Source: a virus. Taken from it: 41,534 nt of DNA. The stretch lies in IMG/VR virus record IMGVR_UViG_3300046714_000198, positions 1 through 41,534 of that record. The stretch is one strand, 5' to 3'. Positions 22,449 through 31,400 of this stretch are shown one piece after another (position 1 is the first letter of the stretch; each line of letters opens with the position of its first letter). A program made the position numbers and the translations under genes. The notes under the pieces are model-generated. The model saw only the letters and a list, made by a program, of their open reading frames with translations. It had not been told where the DNA came from and searched no databases.

Positions 22449-24034
22449 TGCGTACAGCGCTGCAGCAGTCCCGCAACAGAGAGATGCTGGGTACCGTCCA
22501 GGGTGCCCACATGCCAGCGCCGGTCGGCGGCTGGAACACGCGCGATTCGCTGGCCGAGATGCAGAACAGCGAGGCGAGCGTGCTGGAGAACTGGTTCCCG
22601 CGCGCCAGCGAGGTAGTGCAGCGTGGGGGGTGCATCGACTACTGCGTCGGGATGACAGGGAATGTGCGGTCCCTGTTCGACTTCTCGCCCATTGGCGCGG
22701 CAGGCAAGCTGTTCGCCGTCACGGATGCAGGCGTATATGATGTGACCGCGGGAGGGCTGGCGAATGTGCTCTCGCTGGCGCTCACCAACGGCTACGTCAG
22801 CACCGTCGCCATCACCAATACTGGTGGTACGTCGTTCCGGTTCCTGTGCAACGGCACTGACCTGCCCAAGCTGTACGATGGCACCAGCTGGACGACGCCA
22901 GCGATCACCGGCATTGCCAGTCCTACGACGCTGGTACACTGCTGGCTCTCCAAGCATCGGATATTCTTCATCGAGAACAACTCGATGAACGCCTACTACC
23001 TGTCGATTGACAGTATCCAGGGGCCGCTCGGCAAGCTCCCGCTAGGGAACCTCTTCCACAAGGGAGGCTTCCTTATGTCGGGGGTGAGCTGGACCCTGGA
23101 CGGGGGTGATGGGCCGGATGACTACTGGTGCGTTGTCACCAGTGAAGGCGAGATCGCCGTCTACAGTGGAACCGACCCGACGAGCGCCAGCGCGTGGGGC
23201 CTAGTTGGCGTGTACTTCGTCGGGCGGCCCCTTGGTAGGCGGTGCTTCGTCAAGATCGGTGGCGACGTAGGCGTGCTGACGGAGAACGGGCTGTTTCCGC
23301 TCAGTAAGATCCTGACCTCCGGCGCAGTCAACTTCGCGACGGCGTACAGCAACATCATCCAGCCAACCTGGACCAACGCAGTTGCCCTGCGCGGCATTAC
23401 TGGCGTCCTCGGCTGGGAAGCGTGCGTGTATCCAGCGTGGGATGCCTGTCTGGTGAATGTCCCTGCGACTTCCGCATACGGCGCGTGGCAACAGCTAGTG
23501 ATGAACACAGTCACTGGCAAATGGTGCAACTTCATCGGGTGGCAGCCGCGGTGCTTCTGGGTCTTCCAGGGCGACCTCTACTTCGGCATGGCCGGTGGGA
23601 AGGTGCTGAAGGCGTGGGACTCGGAGAAACTGATCCTCGGCGATAACGGGACTGACATCACCACGACAGTTCACACCGCCTATAACTACTTTGGGTCGAC
23701 TTCGCGGCTGAAGAAGCTGGCGCTCTTCCGGATGCTGCTGTCCTATAGCGGCGCGATCGACACAAGGTGGGGCATCAGCAGCGACTTCGCCGACGCGGTT
23801 ATGTCGTCCTTCGTGCCCCGAACGTCCAGTACAACGGCCGCCGGAAGTGCGTGGGATACCTCCACCTGGGACGTCTCGCCGTGGTCCCAGGACATTCAGC
23901 GGTACAAGATTTGGCGTTCCTCTGCCCACGTGCCGGGCTATGCTCTCTCTTTGTGGTTGCAAACTATCCAGAATACGGGTACTCTATCATGGGCGGGAAC
24001 GGACTTCCTGCTCGACGGAGGCGACTATCTGTGA
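22448..24034 (+). CDS. Tail protein, probable beta-propeller nozzle
   Basis: It has 528 residues, beta-rich throughout. Features are a recurring aromatic-Gly pattern (AVTDAGVYDVT; GTDLPKLYDGTSW; GDVGVLTENGLFPL; GDLYFGMAGGKVL) that suggests repeated blades, and PVGGWNTRDSLAEMQ at the N-terminus. Such proteins form the tail nozzle or hub below the adaptor in short-tailed phages. The assignment is by position and pattern. Confidence 0.7.
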   Translation: MRTALQQSRNREMLGTVQGAHMPAPVGGWNTRDSLAEMQNSEASVLENWFPRASEVVQRGGCIDYCVGMTGNVRSLFDFSPIGAAGKLFAVTDAGVYDVTAGGLANVLSLALTNGYVSTVAITNTGGTSFRFLCNGTDLPKLYDGTSWTTPAITGIASPTTLVHCWLSKHRIFFIENNSMNAYYLSIDSIQGPLGKLPLGNLFHKGGFLMSGVSWTLDGGDGPDDYWCVVTSEGEIAVYSGTDPTSASAWGLVGVYFVGRPLGRRCFVKIGGDVGVLTENGLFPLSKILTSGAVNFATAYSNIIQPTWTNAVALRGITGVLGWEACVYPAWDACLVNVPATSAYGAWQQLVMNTVTGKWCNFIGWQPRCFWVFQGDLYFGMAGGKVLKAWDSEKLILGDNGTDITTTVHTAYNYFGSTSRLKKLALFRMLLSYSGAIDTRWGISSDFADAVMSSFVPRTSSTTAAGSAWDTSTWDVSPWSQDIQRYKIWRSSAHVPGYALSLWLQTIQNTGTLSWAGTDFLLDGGDYL

Positions 24035-24588
24035 TTGTCGGCCCAGAAACGAAGGCGCAACATGACTGGCTGCGGTATCTCTTCAAGGAAAAGGGCAATA
24101 TCCACCTCACAGGGGACGCCCATATCCTCGCTTGGCTGCGCGAGTTCCAGCCAGCGTGGTTGGTGGCGTATGATGGATGGCTGGGAACGACTTGCCAGAT
24201 GCATATGCTGGGACTCCAGCCGTATGTCCCCAAGGCATTACGGTTTGCCGCGTTCAATTATGCCTTCAACAGGATTGGCAGGACTCGAGTCTTCGGGGTA
24301 GTAAACTCGCACAATGTGCGGGCGCTAAGGTTTGATCGGTGGCTGGGCTTCAAGGACCTCGTGACCGTCCCAGGGTGTCACGACGACGGCGGTGATCTGG
24401 TGATACTGACCATGACCGCAGAGGATTGGCGAAATGGGCAAGAGCTCTTCCCCTCCAGCACCAGACTACGCCACCGCAGCGACACGGCAGGGCGTGGAGA
24501 ACAGGGACACAGCGATCGCGCAAGCGAACCTGAACAACCCGAATATGATCACGCCTTACGGGCAGTCGATCTACTCGGGACCGAATGA
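24031..24588 (+). CDS. GNAT-like acetyltransferase of the virion module
   Basis: GTG 24031 overlaps the previous stop (GTGA). It has 185 residues. It ends a GNAT-type fold with NSHNVRALRFDRWLGFKD, the usual acetyl-CoA region followed by a conserved Arg-x-Phe helix. Similar genes occur between tail and ejection genes in other podoviruses; substrate unknown. The last 155 bases overlap the next gene in another frame, and the encoded tail there is likely unconstrained. Confidence 0.7.
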   Translation: MIVGPETKAQHDWLRYLFKEKGNIHLTGDAHILAWLREFQPAWLVAYDGWLGTTCQMHMLGLQPYVPKALRFAAFNYAFNRIGRTRVFGVVNSHNVRALRFDRWLGFKDLVTVPGCHDDGGDLVILTMTAEDWRNGQELFPSSTRLRHRSDTAGRGEQGHSDRASEPEQPEYDHALRAVDLLGTE

Positions 24589-25549
24589 CGGCAGCGGGCG
24601 TGGCACGATTACTCAGACGCTATCGCCGGCGGAACAGGCGAAGCTGGATGCTAGCAACCGGATTCAGTCGGGGTCGCTTGGCATCCTGGAGAGCGACCTA
24701 CCCAACATCCAGAAGGCACTGAGTGGTGACTTTGGCCTTTCGGGGAGTGCGCTTTCTGGCTTTGACCCCAAGTATGCGATTGGGACGACGCAGACACAAC
24801 TGGGGGACGCTGGTCCTATTCAGAAGGCCCTCAACTTTAGCGGTGGGCCGGGAATGCCTGATGCGAGTGATGCGACCCGTCAGGCAGTCACCAACGCGCT
24901 GTACCAGCAGGGCTCTCAGTACCTGGACCCGCAGTTCAAGGACAAATCGGATGCGCTGACGGCGCAGCTGGCGAATCAGGGCATTACTCCCGGCAGCGAG
25001 GCGTACGACCGGGCGCAGCAGCAGCTGTCCCTGCAGAGCCAGAAGGCGTACTCTGATCTGGGGAATACAGCTACGTCTGGTGGCATCGACGCCATGAACA
25101 AGATGTTTGGCATGGGTATGTCTGCGCGGCAGGAAGGTGTGGGGGAAGAAGAGGCAAAGGGCCAGTTTGCCAACTCCGCGCAGGCGCAGCAACTCCAGAA
25201 CCTGTTGGCGGCGCTGCAAGCGAACAATGCAGGGGTGGGGCAGCAAGCCAACATCGCTGCGCAATCCACGCAGCTGCAGAATCAAGCCCGGCAGCAGAAT
25301 TATGCTGAGTACGCCCAGAATCGAACCATGCCGATCAATATGCTGAATGCGCTTCTCAGCTCAGGGCAGGTGAACAACCCACAGTTCCAGCCCATTACGC
25401 CAACCTCCATTGCCCCTGCCCCAATCATGGCTGGGACGCAGATGCAGGGCCAGGCGAATGCAGCGGGACAGAGTGCGAATGCTGCGCAGAGTGGGCAGAT
25501 GATGGGTACGATAGGGACCATTGCAGGGACTGCATTGATGGTATTTTGA
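24434..25549 (+). CDS. Putative ejection/internal virion protein
   Basis: It has 371 residues. The start GKSSSPPAPDYATAA, followed by NMITPYGQSIYSG, is a conserved signature of a podovirus virion protein; the rest is Gln/Ala-rich helix with few aromatic residues. This composition suits a protein that is ejected with the DNA. No enzymatic motif seen. Confidence 0.7.
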   Translation: MGKSSSPPAPDYATAATRQGVENRDTAIAQANLNNPNMITPYGQSIYSGPNDGSGRGTITQTLSPAEQAKLDASNRIQSGSLGILESDLPNIQKALSGDFGLSGSALSGFDPKYAIGTTQTQLGDAGPIQKALNFSGGPGMPDASDATRQAVTNALYQQGSQYLDPQFKDKSDALTAQLANQGITPGSEAYDRAQQQLSLQSQKAYSDLGNTATSGGIDAMNKMFGMGMSARQEGVGEEEAKGQFANSAQAQQLQNLLAALQANNAGVGQQANIAAQSTQLQNQARQQNYAEYAQNRTMPINMLNALLSSGQVNNPQFQPITPTSIAPAPIMAGTQMQGQANAAGQSANAAQSGQMMGTIGTIAGTALMVF

Positions 25550-25552
25550 TTG

Positions 25553-26221
25553 ATGAACCCCTTCGAAACCGTTGATATGGCCTATCTGGCGGCGGTCACC
25601 GACCAGTGTGTGGGCTTGCAGCATCGACTGCTCCAGACGCACAGGCTGGGGAAGGATTACGTTCACGTTTACGCGCTGCTGCAGCTGCTCAACCCACCGC
25701 AAGGAGCCGTGATCCTCGACGCTGGCTGTGGAGTAGGCGGTGTGGCCGACCTGATGCACTCGTTTCGGCCGGACTTGCAGTTCTTGATGGTGAATGTCAG
25801 CGCCCGGCAGCTAGACTACTGCCCGAAGGAGGCTGGCGTGCCAGTGCAAGGAAGTTGCCACAACTTGCCTGTGAAGACGGCAGCGTGTGACGCAGCTATT
25901 CTCCTCTGCGCCATGTGCAATATGGATATTCCTGTGGCTTTGGGGGAGATTGCGAGGGTGCTGAAGCCCGGCGCGCCGCTCTTGGTAGCTGACGTGGCTC
26001 GAATATCGGGGGATAATGAGCAGTGTCTAAAGTTGCTCTATATGCATGCCTTTCCGCTCGAGCAGATCAATGCGTGGGCGGCTGATGCAGGCTTTCGATT
26101 GGACTATTACAAGCAGCCACTTAGCGATACGACTGTTTTTGAGAGTTTGTTCGAGGACAAGCAGTTGTTTCATGACATTTTCCGCCACCTGCGCTATACT
26201 ATCTGGAGGTTTGTTAAGTGA
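25553..26221 (+). CDS. SAM-dependent methyltransferase, class I (Methyltransf_11-like)
   Basis: ATG 25553 follows the previous stop closely; 222 residues. Motif I ILDAGCGVGG lies at 54-63 and the motif near 135 is GEIARVLKPGAPLLVAD. The fold suits small-molecule or lipid/protein methylation rather than DNA, since no DPPY or cytosine motif is present. Its stop overlaps the next gene, so it is co-expressed with the PAPS-reductase-like enzyme. Confidence 0.85.
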   Translation: MNPFETVDMAYLAAVTDQCVGLQHRLLQTHRLGKDYVHVYALLQLLNPPQGAVILDAGCGVGGVADLMHSFRPDLQFLMVNVSARQLDYCPKEAGVPVQGSCHNLPVKTAACDAAILLCAMCNMDIPVALGEIARVLKPGAPLLVADVARISGDNEQCLKLLYMHAFPLEQINAWAADAGFRLDYYKQPLSDTTVFESLFEDKQLFHDIFRHLRYTIWRFVK

Positions 26222-26961
26222 TGTATAGCGAGTACTTCGAGCGGCACAGCAAGGTCGCCCTGCAATTCAGTGGGGGGAAGGATAGCTGCGTGCTGTTGCA
26301 TCTGTTGGAGCCGTATCTGGACCAGCTTACTGTTGTCTGGGCGAACAGCGGCGACGCCGCGAAGGAGACGCTGGACCAGATGGCTCGGGTGAGAGATCTG
26401 GTGCCGCACTTCCTCGAAGTCAAGTCGGATCAGCCAAAGCAGATTGACCAGTTTGGGTATCCGACTGACATTATGAGCATCTGGGACTCCATGCTCGGGA
26501 GACAGCTGGACGAAACCCGAACGTACAAGCTCCAACCTGCCATTTCGTGTTGCTGGGAGAACCTCTTCATCCCCCTCTACGACGCGATGAAGGAGGGGGG
26601 CTTTACCCTGGTGATCCGGGGACAGAGAGATGCTGAAGCGAAGAAGGCCCCGATCCGGAGCGGCGAGTCGGAGCACGGAATCGAGTACTGGTTCCCGCTC
26701 GAGGACTGGACGGACGAGAAGCTCTGGAAGTACATCACCGACGCGAAGATCGAACTGCCCACCAACTACGGCGTCTTCGACTCGTCCATGGACTGCCTGC
26801 GGTGCACAGCGTACTTGGAGGAGAACCAAGGAAAGCTGGGGTACCTGAAGCAATACTATCCTGCTGCGGCGGCAGAAGTGGCGATGCGTCTGCGGTACAT
26901 CCGCAGCTCCGTCCGCGCCGAGCTGAAGCACATTGAGGAGGCGCTGGAAGACTATGCCTAA
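26221..26961 (+). CDS. PAPS/APS reductase-family PP-loop enzyme with Fe-S cysteines
   Basis: GTG 26218 or ATG 26221 is the start; GGAGG lies upstream. It has about 246 residues. The PP-loop SGGKDS lies near 18-23 and RGQRDAEAKK near 134-143. Cys pairs CC (111-112) and CxxC (193-196) are about 80 residues apart, the 4Fe-4S pattern of assimilatory APS reductases. Family members reduce adenylyl sulfate or adenylate substrates, including in DNA sulfur modification (DndC). The substrate here is unknown. It overlaps its neighbours and lies in the virion module. Confidence 0.85.
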   Translation: MYSEYFERHSKVALQFSGGKDSCVLLHLLEPYLDQLTVVWANSGDAAKETLDQMARVRDLVPHFLEVKSDQPKQIDQFGYPTDIMSIWDSMLGRQLDETRTYKLQPAISCCWENLFIPLYDAMKEGGFTLVIRGQRDAEAKKAPIRSGESEHGIEYWFPLEDWTDEKLWKYITDAKIELPTNYGVFDSSMDCLRCTAYLEENQGKLGYLKQYYPAAAAEVAMRLRYIRSSVRAELKHIEEALEDYA

Positions 26962-28309
26962 TGTTAACCTGAACGCGCCCTCGCCGGGACTGCCTCTGTC
27001 GGTGCAGCAGGCACAAGCAGCGCAAGCCCAAGCGATGGCCAACGCGCTGATGGCCCAGTCCATGAAGGACGAGAGCCCGGTTATCCATACTGGAGGTGGC
27101 AATCCCTTCGCCCGCGACGTGCCTAACTGGGGGGATGCGATCTCCAAGGTAGTGAAGGCGTATGGGTCGGGTAAGATGTCCTCGGACGCGGCGACACGGC
27201 AAGGAGAAATCGCCGACCAGTACCAGAAGACTCTGTCGAATGACACTTCCAACGTGGTGGACCGGATCTTCCCACAGGAGCAGCCCGGTATTGGCCCACC
27301 TTCGCCAGATGGGACTCCAGCGCCCGCCTTCACCAACGCTCGAGACATTCCTGGGGCGATGAAGGCAGGAATGGGCAGCCAGATTCCCGAAGTTCGTACG
27401 CTGACGGAGGCGCTGCTGAAGAAGCAGGTCGAGGGGATACCAACTGACGAAGCCATTCTCAAGGATTCGGACAAGTACGATCCTGCGGGGGTGGCGGAGT
27501 TTCGTCGGACGGGTAATGCGGCAGCTCTTATCGGCCGGGGCAAGTCGAACTTCGTGGAAGGGGTCCATGTAGGCACTAAGGACGCGAATGTTGTTGGCGC
27601 GCCAGCAGCGGTGGTCCACTACAAGCCGCCTACGATTGACCCGAACACGGGTCTTCCAGGGCAAGAGCAGGCGGAAACTGGTAAGGTCACTGCAATGTCC
27701 GGCGGCAACCTTACTCAAGCCAGCACTCTCGCTAACGAGGTCGGGAAGGCGGAGGTTGCGCAGCTAACAAAGGGCCGAGAGGAGTTTGTCTCGGCAGGAA
27801 ATGCTGCGAAGAACATCGTCAATATGCAGGGGCTGATCAAGGGCATGCCTGACAGCGCGTTCGGGGCGGGAGCGGATATCAAGCAGGGGGTGAATAAGGT
27901 ACTGGAGGCGATTGGTGCCAAGCCTGCGCCTCTCACTGCGAAGATGGACGAGCTTCGTTCCATGGCTGGCAACAACATGATCGAGCGGATACGGGCGCTG
28001 GCGCCTGTGACGGAAGAAGATGTGAAGTTGATGAAGGGAATCGTAGGCAGCGAGACGAACACGAAGGTGGCGCTGCAAAAGATCCTGGAAATTGCATCGG
28101 ATTCGGCTGTTCGAGCCAGAAGCCGCCATACCGAGTTCGTGAAGAGCTTCGCGAAGCATCCAGGTGTGCAAGCGGATGCGGGGTTTGAGGAGCGCTGGGC
28201 GCCGAGCGCGGTTATCACGCCTTCCGCCTCGTTTACGGGGGATCAGCCGCCGACGGGGGATACGGGACGGCCTCCGCCCCTTGACTGGAACAACTACCCA
28301 CCAAGGTAG
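26954..28309 (+). CDS. Putative ejection/internal virion protein
   Basis: ATG 26954 overlaps the previous gene by 8 bases; 451 residues. The sequence is helical and Ala/Gln-rich with a Pro-rich C-terminus (PTGDTGRPPPLDWNNYP). A conserved-looking segment FVEGVHVGTKDANVVG lies near 195-210. Position between other virion genes fits an ejection protein; no motif identifies it further. Confidence 0.65.
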   Translation: MPNVNLNAPSPGLPLSVQQAQAAQAQAMANALMAQSMKDESPVIHTGGGNPFARDVPNWGDAISKVVKAYGSGKMSSDAATRQGEIADQYQKTLSNDTSNVVDRIFPQEQPGIGPPSPDGTPAPAFTNARDIPGAMKAGMGSQIPEVRTLTEALLKKQVEGIPTDEAILKDSDKYDPAGVAEFRRTGNAAALIGRGKSNFVEGVHVGTKDANVVGAPAAVVHYKPPTIDPNTGLPGQEQAETGKVTAMSGGNLTQASTLANEVGKAEVAQLTKGREEFVSAGNAAKNIVNMQGLIKGMPDSAFGAGADIKQGVNKVLEAIGAKPAPLTAKMDELRSMAGNNMIERIRALAPVTEEDVKLMKGIVGSETNTKVALQKILEIASDSAVRARSRHTEFVKSFAKHPGVQADAGFEERWAPSAVITPSASFTGDQPPTGDTGRPPPLDWNNYPPR

Positions 28310-28311
28310 CC

Positions 28312-30021
28312 ATGGATACCCTCACTGTCGGCACTGAAGAAGCGCCCAAGACCTTTGATATAACGCTGCCTGATGGCAAGACCGTTATACACAACGTTCC
28401 TGTGGGGACTCCCAGGGAAGAGGTCATTGCCCGCGCGACAGCGATGGGGTGGAAGCCCGGTCCGACCACCTTTCAGAAGGGTGTGGGGATTGCAGAGGCG
28501 GGAGCGACGGGGGCACTGAAAGGGGCGATTTCGTCGACGATAGGCCTGCCGGGGGATTTGGCTGACCTTGGCCAGCTCGGCGCCAACAAGCTGGGCTTCG
28601 ATGTTCCGGAGCCGACAGGGGAGGGCTTCTTCCCCCGCAGCCACGATATTTACGCCAAGCTACCGGAATTGCACAAGCCAGCTGACCTCACCGAGCAGGT
28701 TGCGGAGGGGGCAGGTGCTGGCGTTGCGTCGGTGGTAAATCCCTTCGCACCGTTTGGCAAGGGGAAGCTGCTGACCAAGGGTCTTGCCCTCGCAGGAGGT
28801 GTTGGCGGGGGTGGAGGAGAGCTGGCGGCGAACTGGCTACCGAATCATCCTGATGCAGCGAGAGCCGCTGCGTTCCTTGCCGCCCTCTCCCCTGCCGCCT
28901 ACACCGGGTTCCGCAAGCCAAATGTAGTGAGGTCCGTGCAGGATTACGTTAACGAGCTGGGGCCGGAGGGACTGCAAGCTGCGGATACAGCGAGGAAGGA
29001 GGCGTCGACTACGCTGAACGTGCCCACGCTCCTGTCACAGGGCACCCCAGGTAAGACCGCGCTGTCGTCGATCGTGGACGAGCTGAAGAAAACGCCGATG
29101 GGAACAGACATCCGACGGGTTCTCGACGTGCAGCCGAAGGCGGGGCAGCAGAAAATTGATGATCTGGTGGCCGCGCTGAGCAATAAGCCGGTGGGCCAGC
29201 AGACTGCGAACGAGATTGCGGCGGCGGGGAAGGTAGCGACGAGGGTGGCAGACCCACTGGATGCGCTGTTCGGTGGGGGCGAGAAGGCAGGCTTCAACGT
29301 GACGCCCAAGACGGACGCGACGGCGGTGTCATTTCCTGAGAATATGACCAAGTCGGGCATCGGCAACTACTCGACGATGGGACAGGTGCTGAGTGACTCC
29401 ACCAAGTACGGCCCCGCGGACGTTGCGAGGGTGGCTGATGACCTCAATAAGGTTGACCCGACGGCGTTCCCCTCGCTGGTCAAGCACAAGTTCTCTGCGG
29501 CTAGTGGTGAGGCACAGAAGGCGGTAGAGGGACGAGTTCCTCCTACTGCCCCGGCGCAGTTCGCGGAGGATGTGGCGGGGGCAGCAAATACGCCGAAACG
29601 AGCGAACTTCGAGGCGACAATGAAGGGAGTGGCGCGGGCGCATGGACTGCCGGAGGAAGAAGCGGCGAAGGGGGCGGTGAAGTTTGTGGAGGCCCTGCAG
29701 CTAATCGGCCGGGATCAAGGTGGGAGTGGGCTGAGCGGAATGCAAAGGGAATCCGGAACGAACATCTGGTCCAAGATCCTGAAGTCCCTTAGCTTCACGC
29801 CTGCGCAGAGCACGGCCACTACGATTCAGCAGGGCGTTCAGAGGAACACCTATAGGAAGCTGGCGGAAGCCATGACTTCCGAGGATGGAGTAAAGACGCT
29901 CATCAAGATCGCGCGCTGGAGCCATCCGGAACAGGCCGCCATTACCACTGCTCGAGGTCTCATCGCTACCAGCGCGGATGTAGCGGCCCAGAGTGGTGAT
30001 ACGCCAGTGGTACAACCGTAG
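28312..30021 (+). CDS. Putative large ejection/internal virion protein
   Basis: It has 569 residues. The N-terminal segment LPDGKTVIHNVPVGTPREEV occurs at the start of many phage internal virion proteins. The rest is helical with Gly/Ala-rich membrane-like stretches (ALAGGVGGGGGELA). It is likely ejected with DNA to form the envelope channel; no lytic-transglycosylase motif is seen. Confidence 0.65.
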   Translation: MDTLTVGTEEAPKTFDITLPDGKTVIHNVPVGTPREEVIARATAMGWKPGPTTFQKGVGIAEAGATGALKGAISSTIGLPGDLADLGQLGANKLGFDVPEPTGEGFFPRSHDIYAKLPELHKPADLTEQVAEGAGAGVASVVNPFAPFGKGKLLTKGLALAGGVGGGGGELAANWLPNHPDAARAAAFLAALSPAAYTGFRKPNVVRSVQDYVNELGPEGLQAADTARKEASTTLNVPTLLSQGTPGKTALSSIVDELKKTPMGTDIRRVLDVQPKAGQQKIDDLVAALSNKPVGQQTANEIAAAGKVATRVADPLDALFGGGEKAGFNVTPKTDATAVSFPENMTKSGIGNYSTMGQVLSDSTKYGPADVARVADDLNKVDPTAFPSLVKHKFSAASGEAQKAVEGRVPPTAPAQFAEDVAGAANTPKRANFEATMKGVARAHGLPEEEAAKGAVKFVEALQLIGRDQGGSGLSGMQRESGTNIWSKILKSLSFTPAQSTATTIQQGVQRNTYRKLAEAMTSEDGVKTLIKIARWSHPEQAAITTARGLIATSADVAAQSGDTPVVQP

Positions 30022-30022
30022 T

Positions 30023-30053
30023 GCGAACGGAATTCACGGTCGAAACCCGAACG
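30023..30053 (+). repeat. Intergenic two-part CGAACG repeat, copy 4
   Basis: GCGAACG (30023-30029) and CCGAACG (30047-30053) are 24 bases apart, with CGAAAC before the second half. It begins one base after the stop and ends 10 bases before the next ATG, so it overlaps the translation start region. Confidence 0.85.
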
Positions 30054-30063
30054 GACAATACCC

Positions 30064-31032
30064 ATGCCTTATAACGGTGCAGGTGTCTACACAGTCCCCG
30101 TCGTGATGGTGGCTGATGCGGCGAGTGGCGTCAAGATCCTCGCGAGTCGGCAGGATACGAACTGGAACGATGTGGCGGCGGCGCTGAGCCTCTGCTTGAC
30201 TCGCGACTCGCAGGGGAAGCCCTCCCAGGACTGGGACGCGAACGCGCACAAGGTCATCAACCTCGCGCCGGCGACAGCTCCTGCCGACGCGGTGCCGCTG
30301 TCACAGATCAACCTGTTGGCGAGCGACTGGATATTTGAGACGAACAACGTCATTATTCAGTCAAGCAACCAATTCAAGGTGCTAGGCGTTGACAGGACGG
30401 CGACGTATCAGCCTGGCCGCCGCGTGAGGATCAACCACAACTCAGGTGGAACGACCACCTACGGTACAGTGTTCTCGAGCAGCTTCGCTACTGACACGCT
30501 GGTGTCCGTCACGCTCGACACAGGTATCCTGTCGCCAACCATCACTGGCGTCTACTACGGCATCATCGCGCCTGGCAATCGGTCCTCGCTCCCGACCAAG
30601 TCGGCGGTGCTAGTGACGATGACAGGGGGAGGTGCTCTCACTTCTGGCGCCATCTACATTCTCGGCGCGGCAGCTCCGTTCGCTACTACCTCTGTCGTCG
30701 CGGATGTGCTCGGCGAGATGGCCGCGGGGGTGTTCACTGCGAAGCAGCCGGGGCTGTACGCTGTGGACTGCCAGATCAATACCCTGCGGAATGGCTCGAC
30801 GGTTACGGCGGACGGTCAGTTCGGCGTCTACGTCAACGGAGCGGCTGTGTACGGTCCAGGGGCCTTCCTCTCCAACTACTCCTCGATTCAGCAGTCCACC
30901 GGCACCTTCAATACCTTGGTCTACATGAACGCAGGAGACCAGTTAACCGTCCGGACACTCAACCCGATTGGGTTTACTGGTGGTCCACAGTCGGTCGGCA
31001 ATTGCTTCATACGTGTCATGAGGGTCGGCTGA
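30064..31032 (+). CDS. Tail fibre/appendage protein with C1q-like C-terminus
   Basis: It has 322 residues. The N-terminus (YTVPVVMVADAASGVKI, then NDVAAALSLCLTRD) matches the anchor of many podovirus tail fibres. The C-terminal half, beta-rich with GLYAVDCQINTLRNG and VYMNAGDQLTVR, resembles C1q/TNF-like trimeric domains. It likely anchors fibres to the tail and presents a receptor-binding end. Confidence 0.75.
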   Translation: MPYNGAGVYTVPVVMVADAASGVKILASRQDTNWNDVAAALSLCLTRDSQGKPSQDWDANAHKVINLAPATAPADAVPLSQINLLASDWIFETNNVIIQSSNQFKVLGVDRTATYQPGRRVRINHNSGGTTTYGTVFSSSFATDTLVSVTLDTGILSPTITGVYYGIIAPGNRSSLPTKSAVLVTMTGGGALTSGAIYILGAAAPFATTSVVADVLGEMAAGVFTAKQPGLYAVDCQINTLRNGSTVTADGQFGVYVNGAAVYGPGAFLSNYSSIQQSTGTFNTLVYMNAGDQLTVRTLNPIGFTGGPQSVGNCFIRVMRVG

Positions 31033-31400
31033 TGCCGATGCCGGTTCCTGCGTCGAAGCCGCTGGGACGCGCAGTTCTAGCGGCGAATCCGACGCTGTCA
31101 GATATCGTCGTGACGCCGGTGGGAGCCCAGGCGAACTCCATCACGGAGATATACTGCCTGTGGGTGGCCAACACTGACTCCGTCCCCCACGCTGTTATTC
31201 TTCGCTCTGGTGCAGGCGTACTTGTCGCGCCGACTCATTCGCTGGGAGAGGGGTGGGTCATAGCAGGATACACCACCTGGAAGATTGATGGTGGGGGGAA
31301 GCCGGTTATCATCCTGATGTCTGGGGACAAGCTGCAAGGAACCGCCGACATAGCCGGGAAGGTGAACGTCACTGCTTTCGGCGAAGAAACGAGCAACTGA
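31032..31400 (+). CDS. Small fibre-associated protein, 122 residues
   Basis: The ATG overlaps the previous stop (TGATG). A beta-rich protein with IYCLWVANTDSVPHAVILRS and a following Gly turn suggests a compact jelly-roll-like fold. It lies between two fibre genes and ends overlapping the next start; probably a fibre cap, chaperone or virion component. Confidence 0.6.
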   Translation: MPMPVPASKPLGRAVLAANPTLSDIVVTPVGAQANSITEIYCLWVANTDSVPHAVILRSGAGVLVAPTHSLGEGWVIAGYTTWKIDGGGKPVIILMSGDKLQGTADIAGKVNVTAFGEETSN

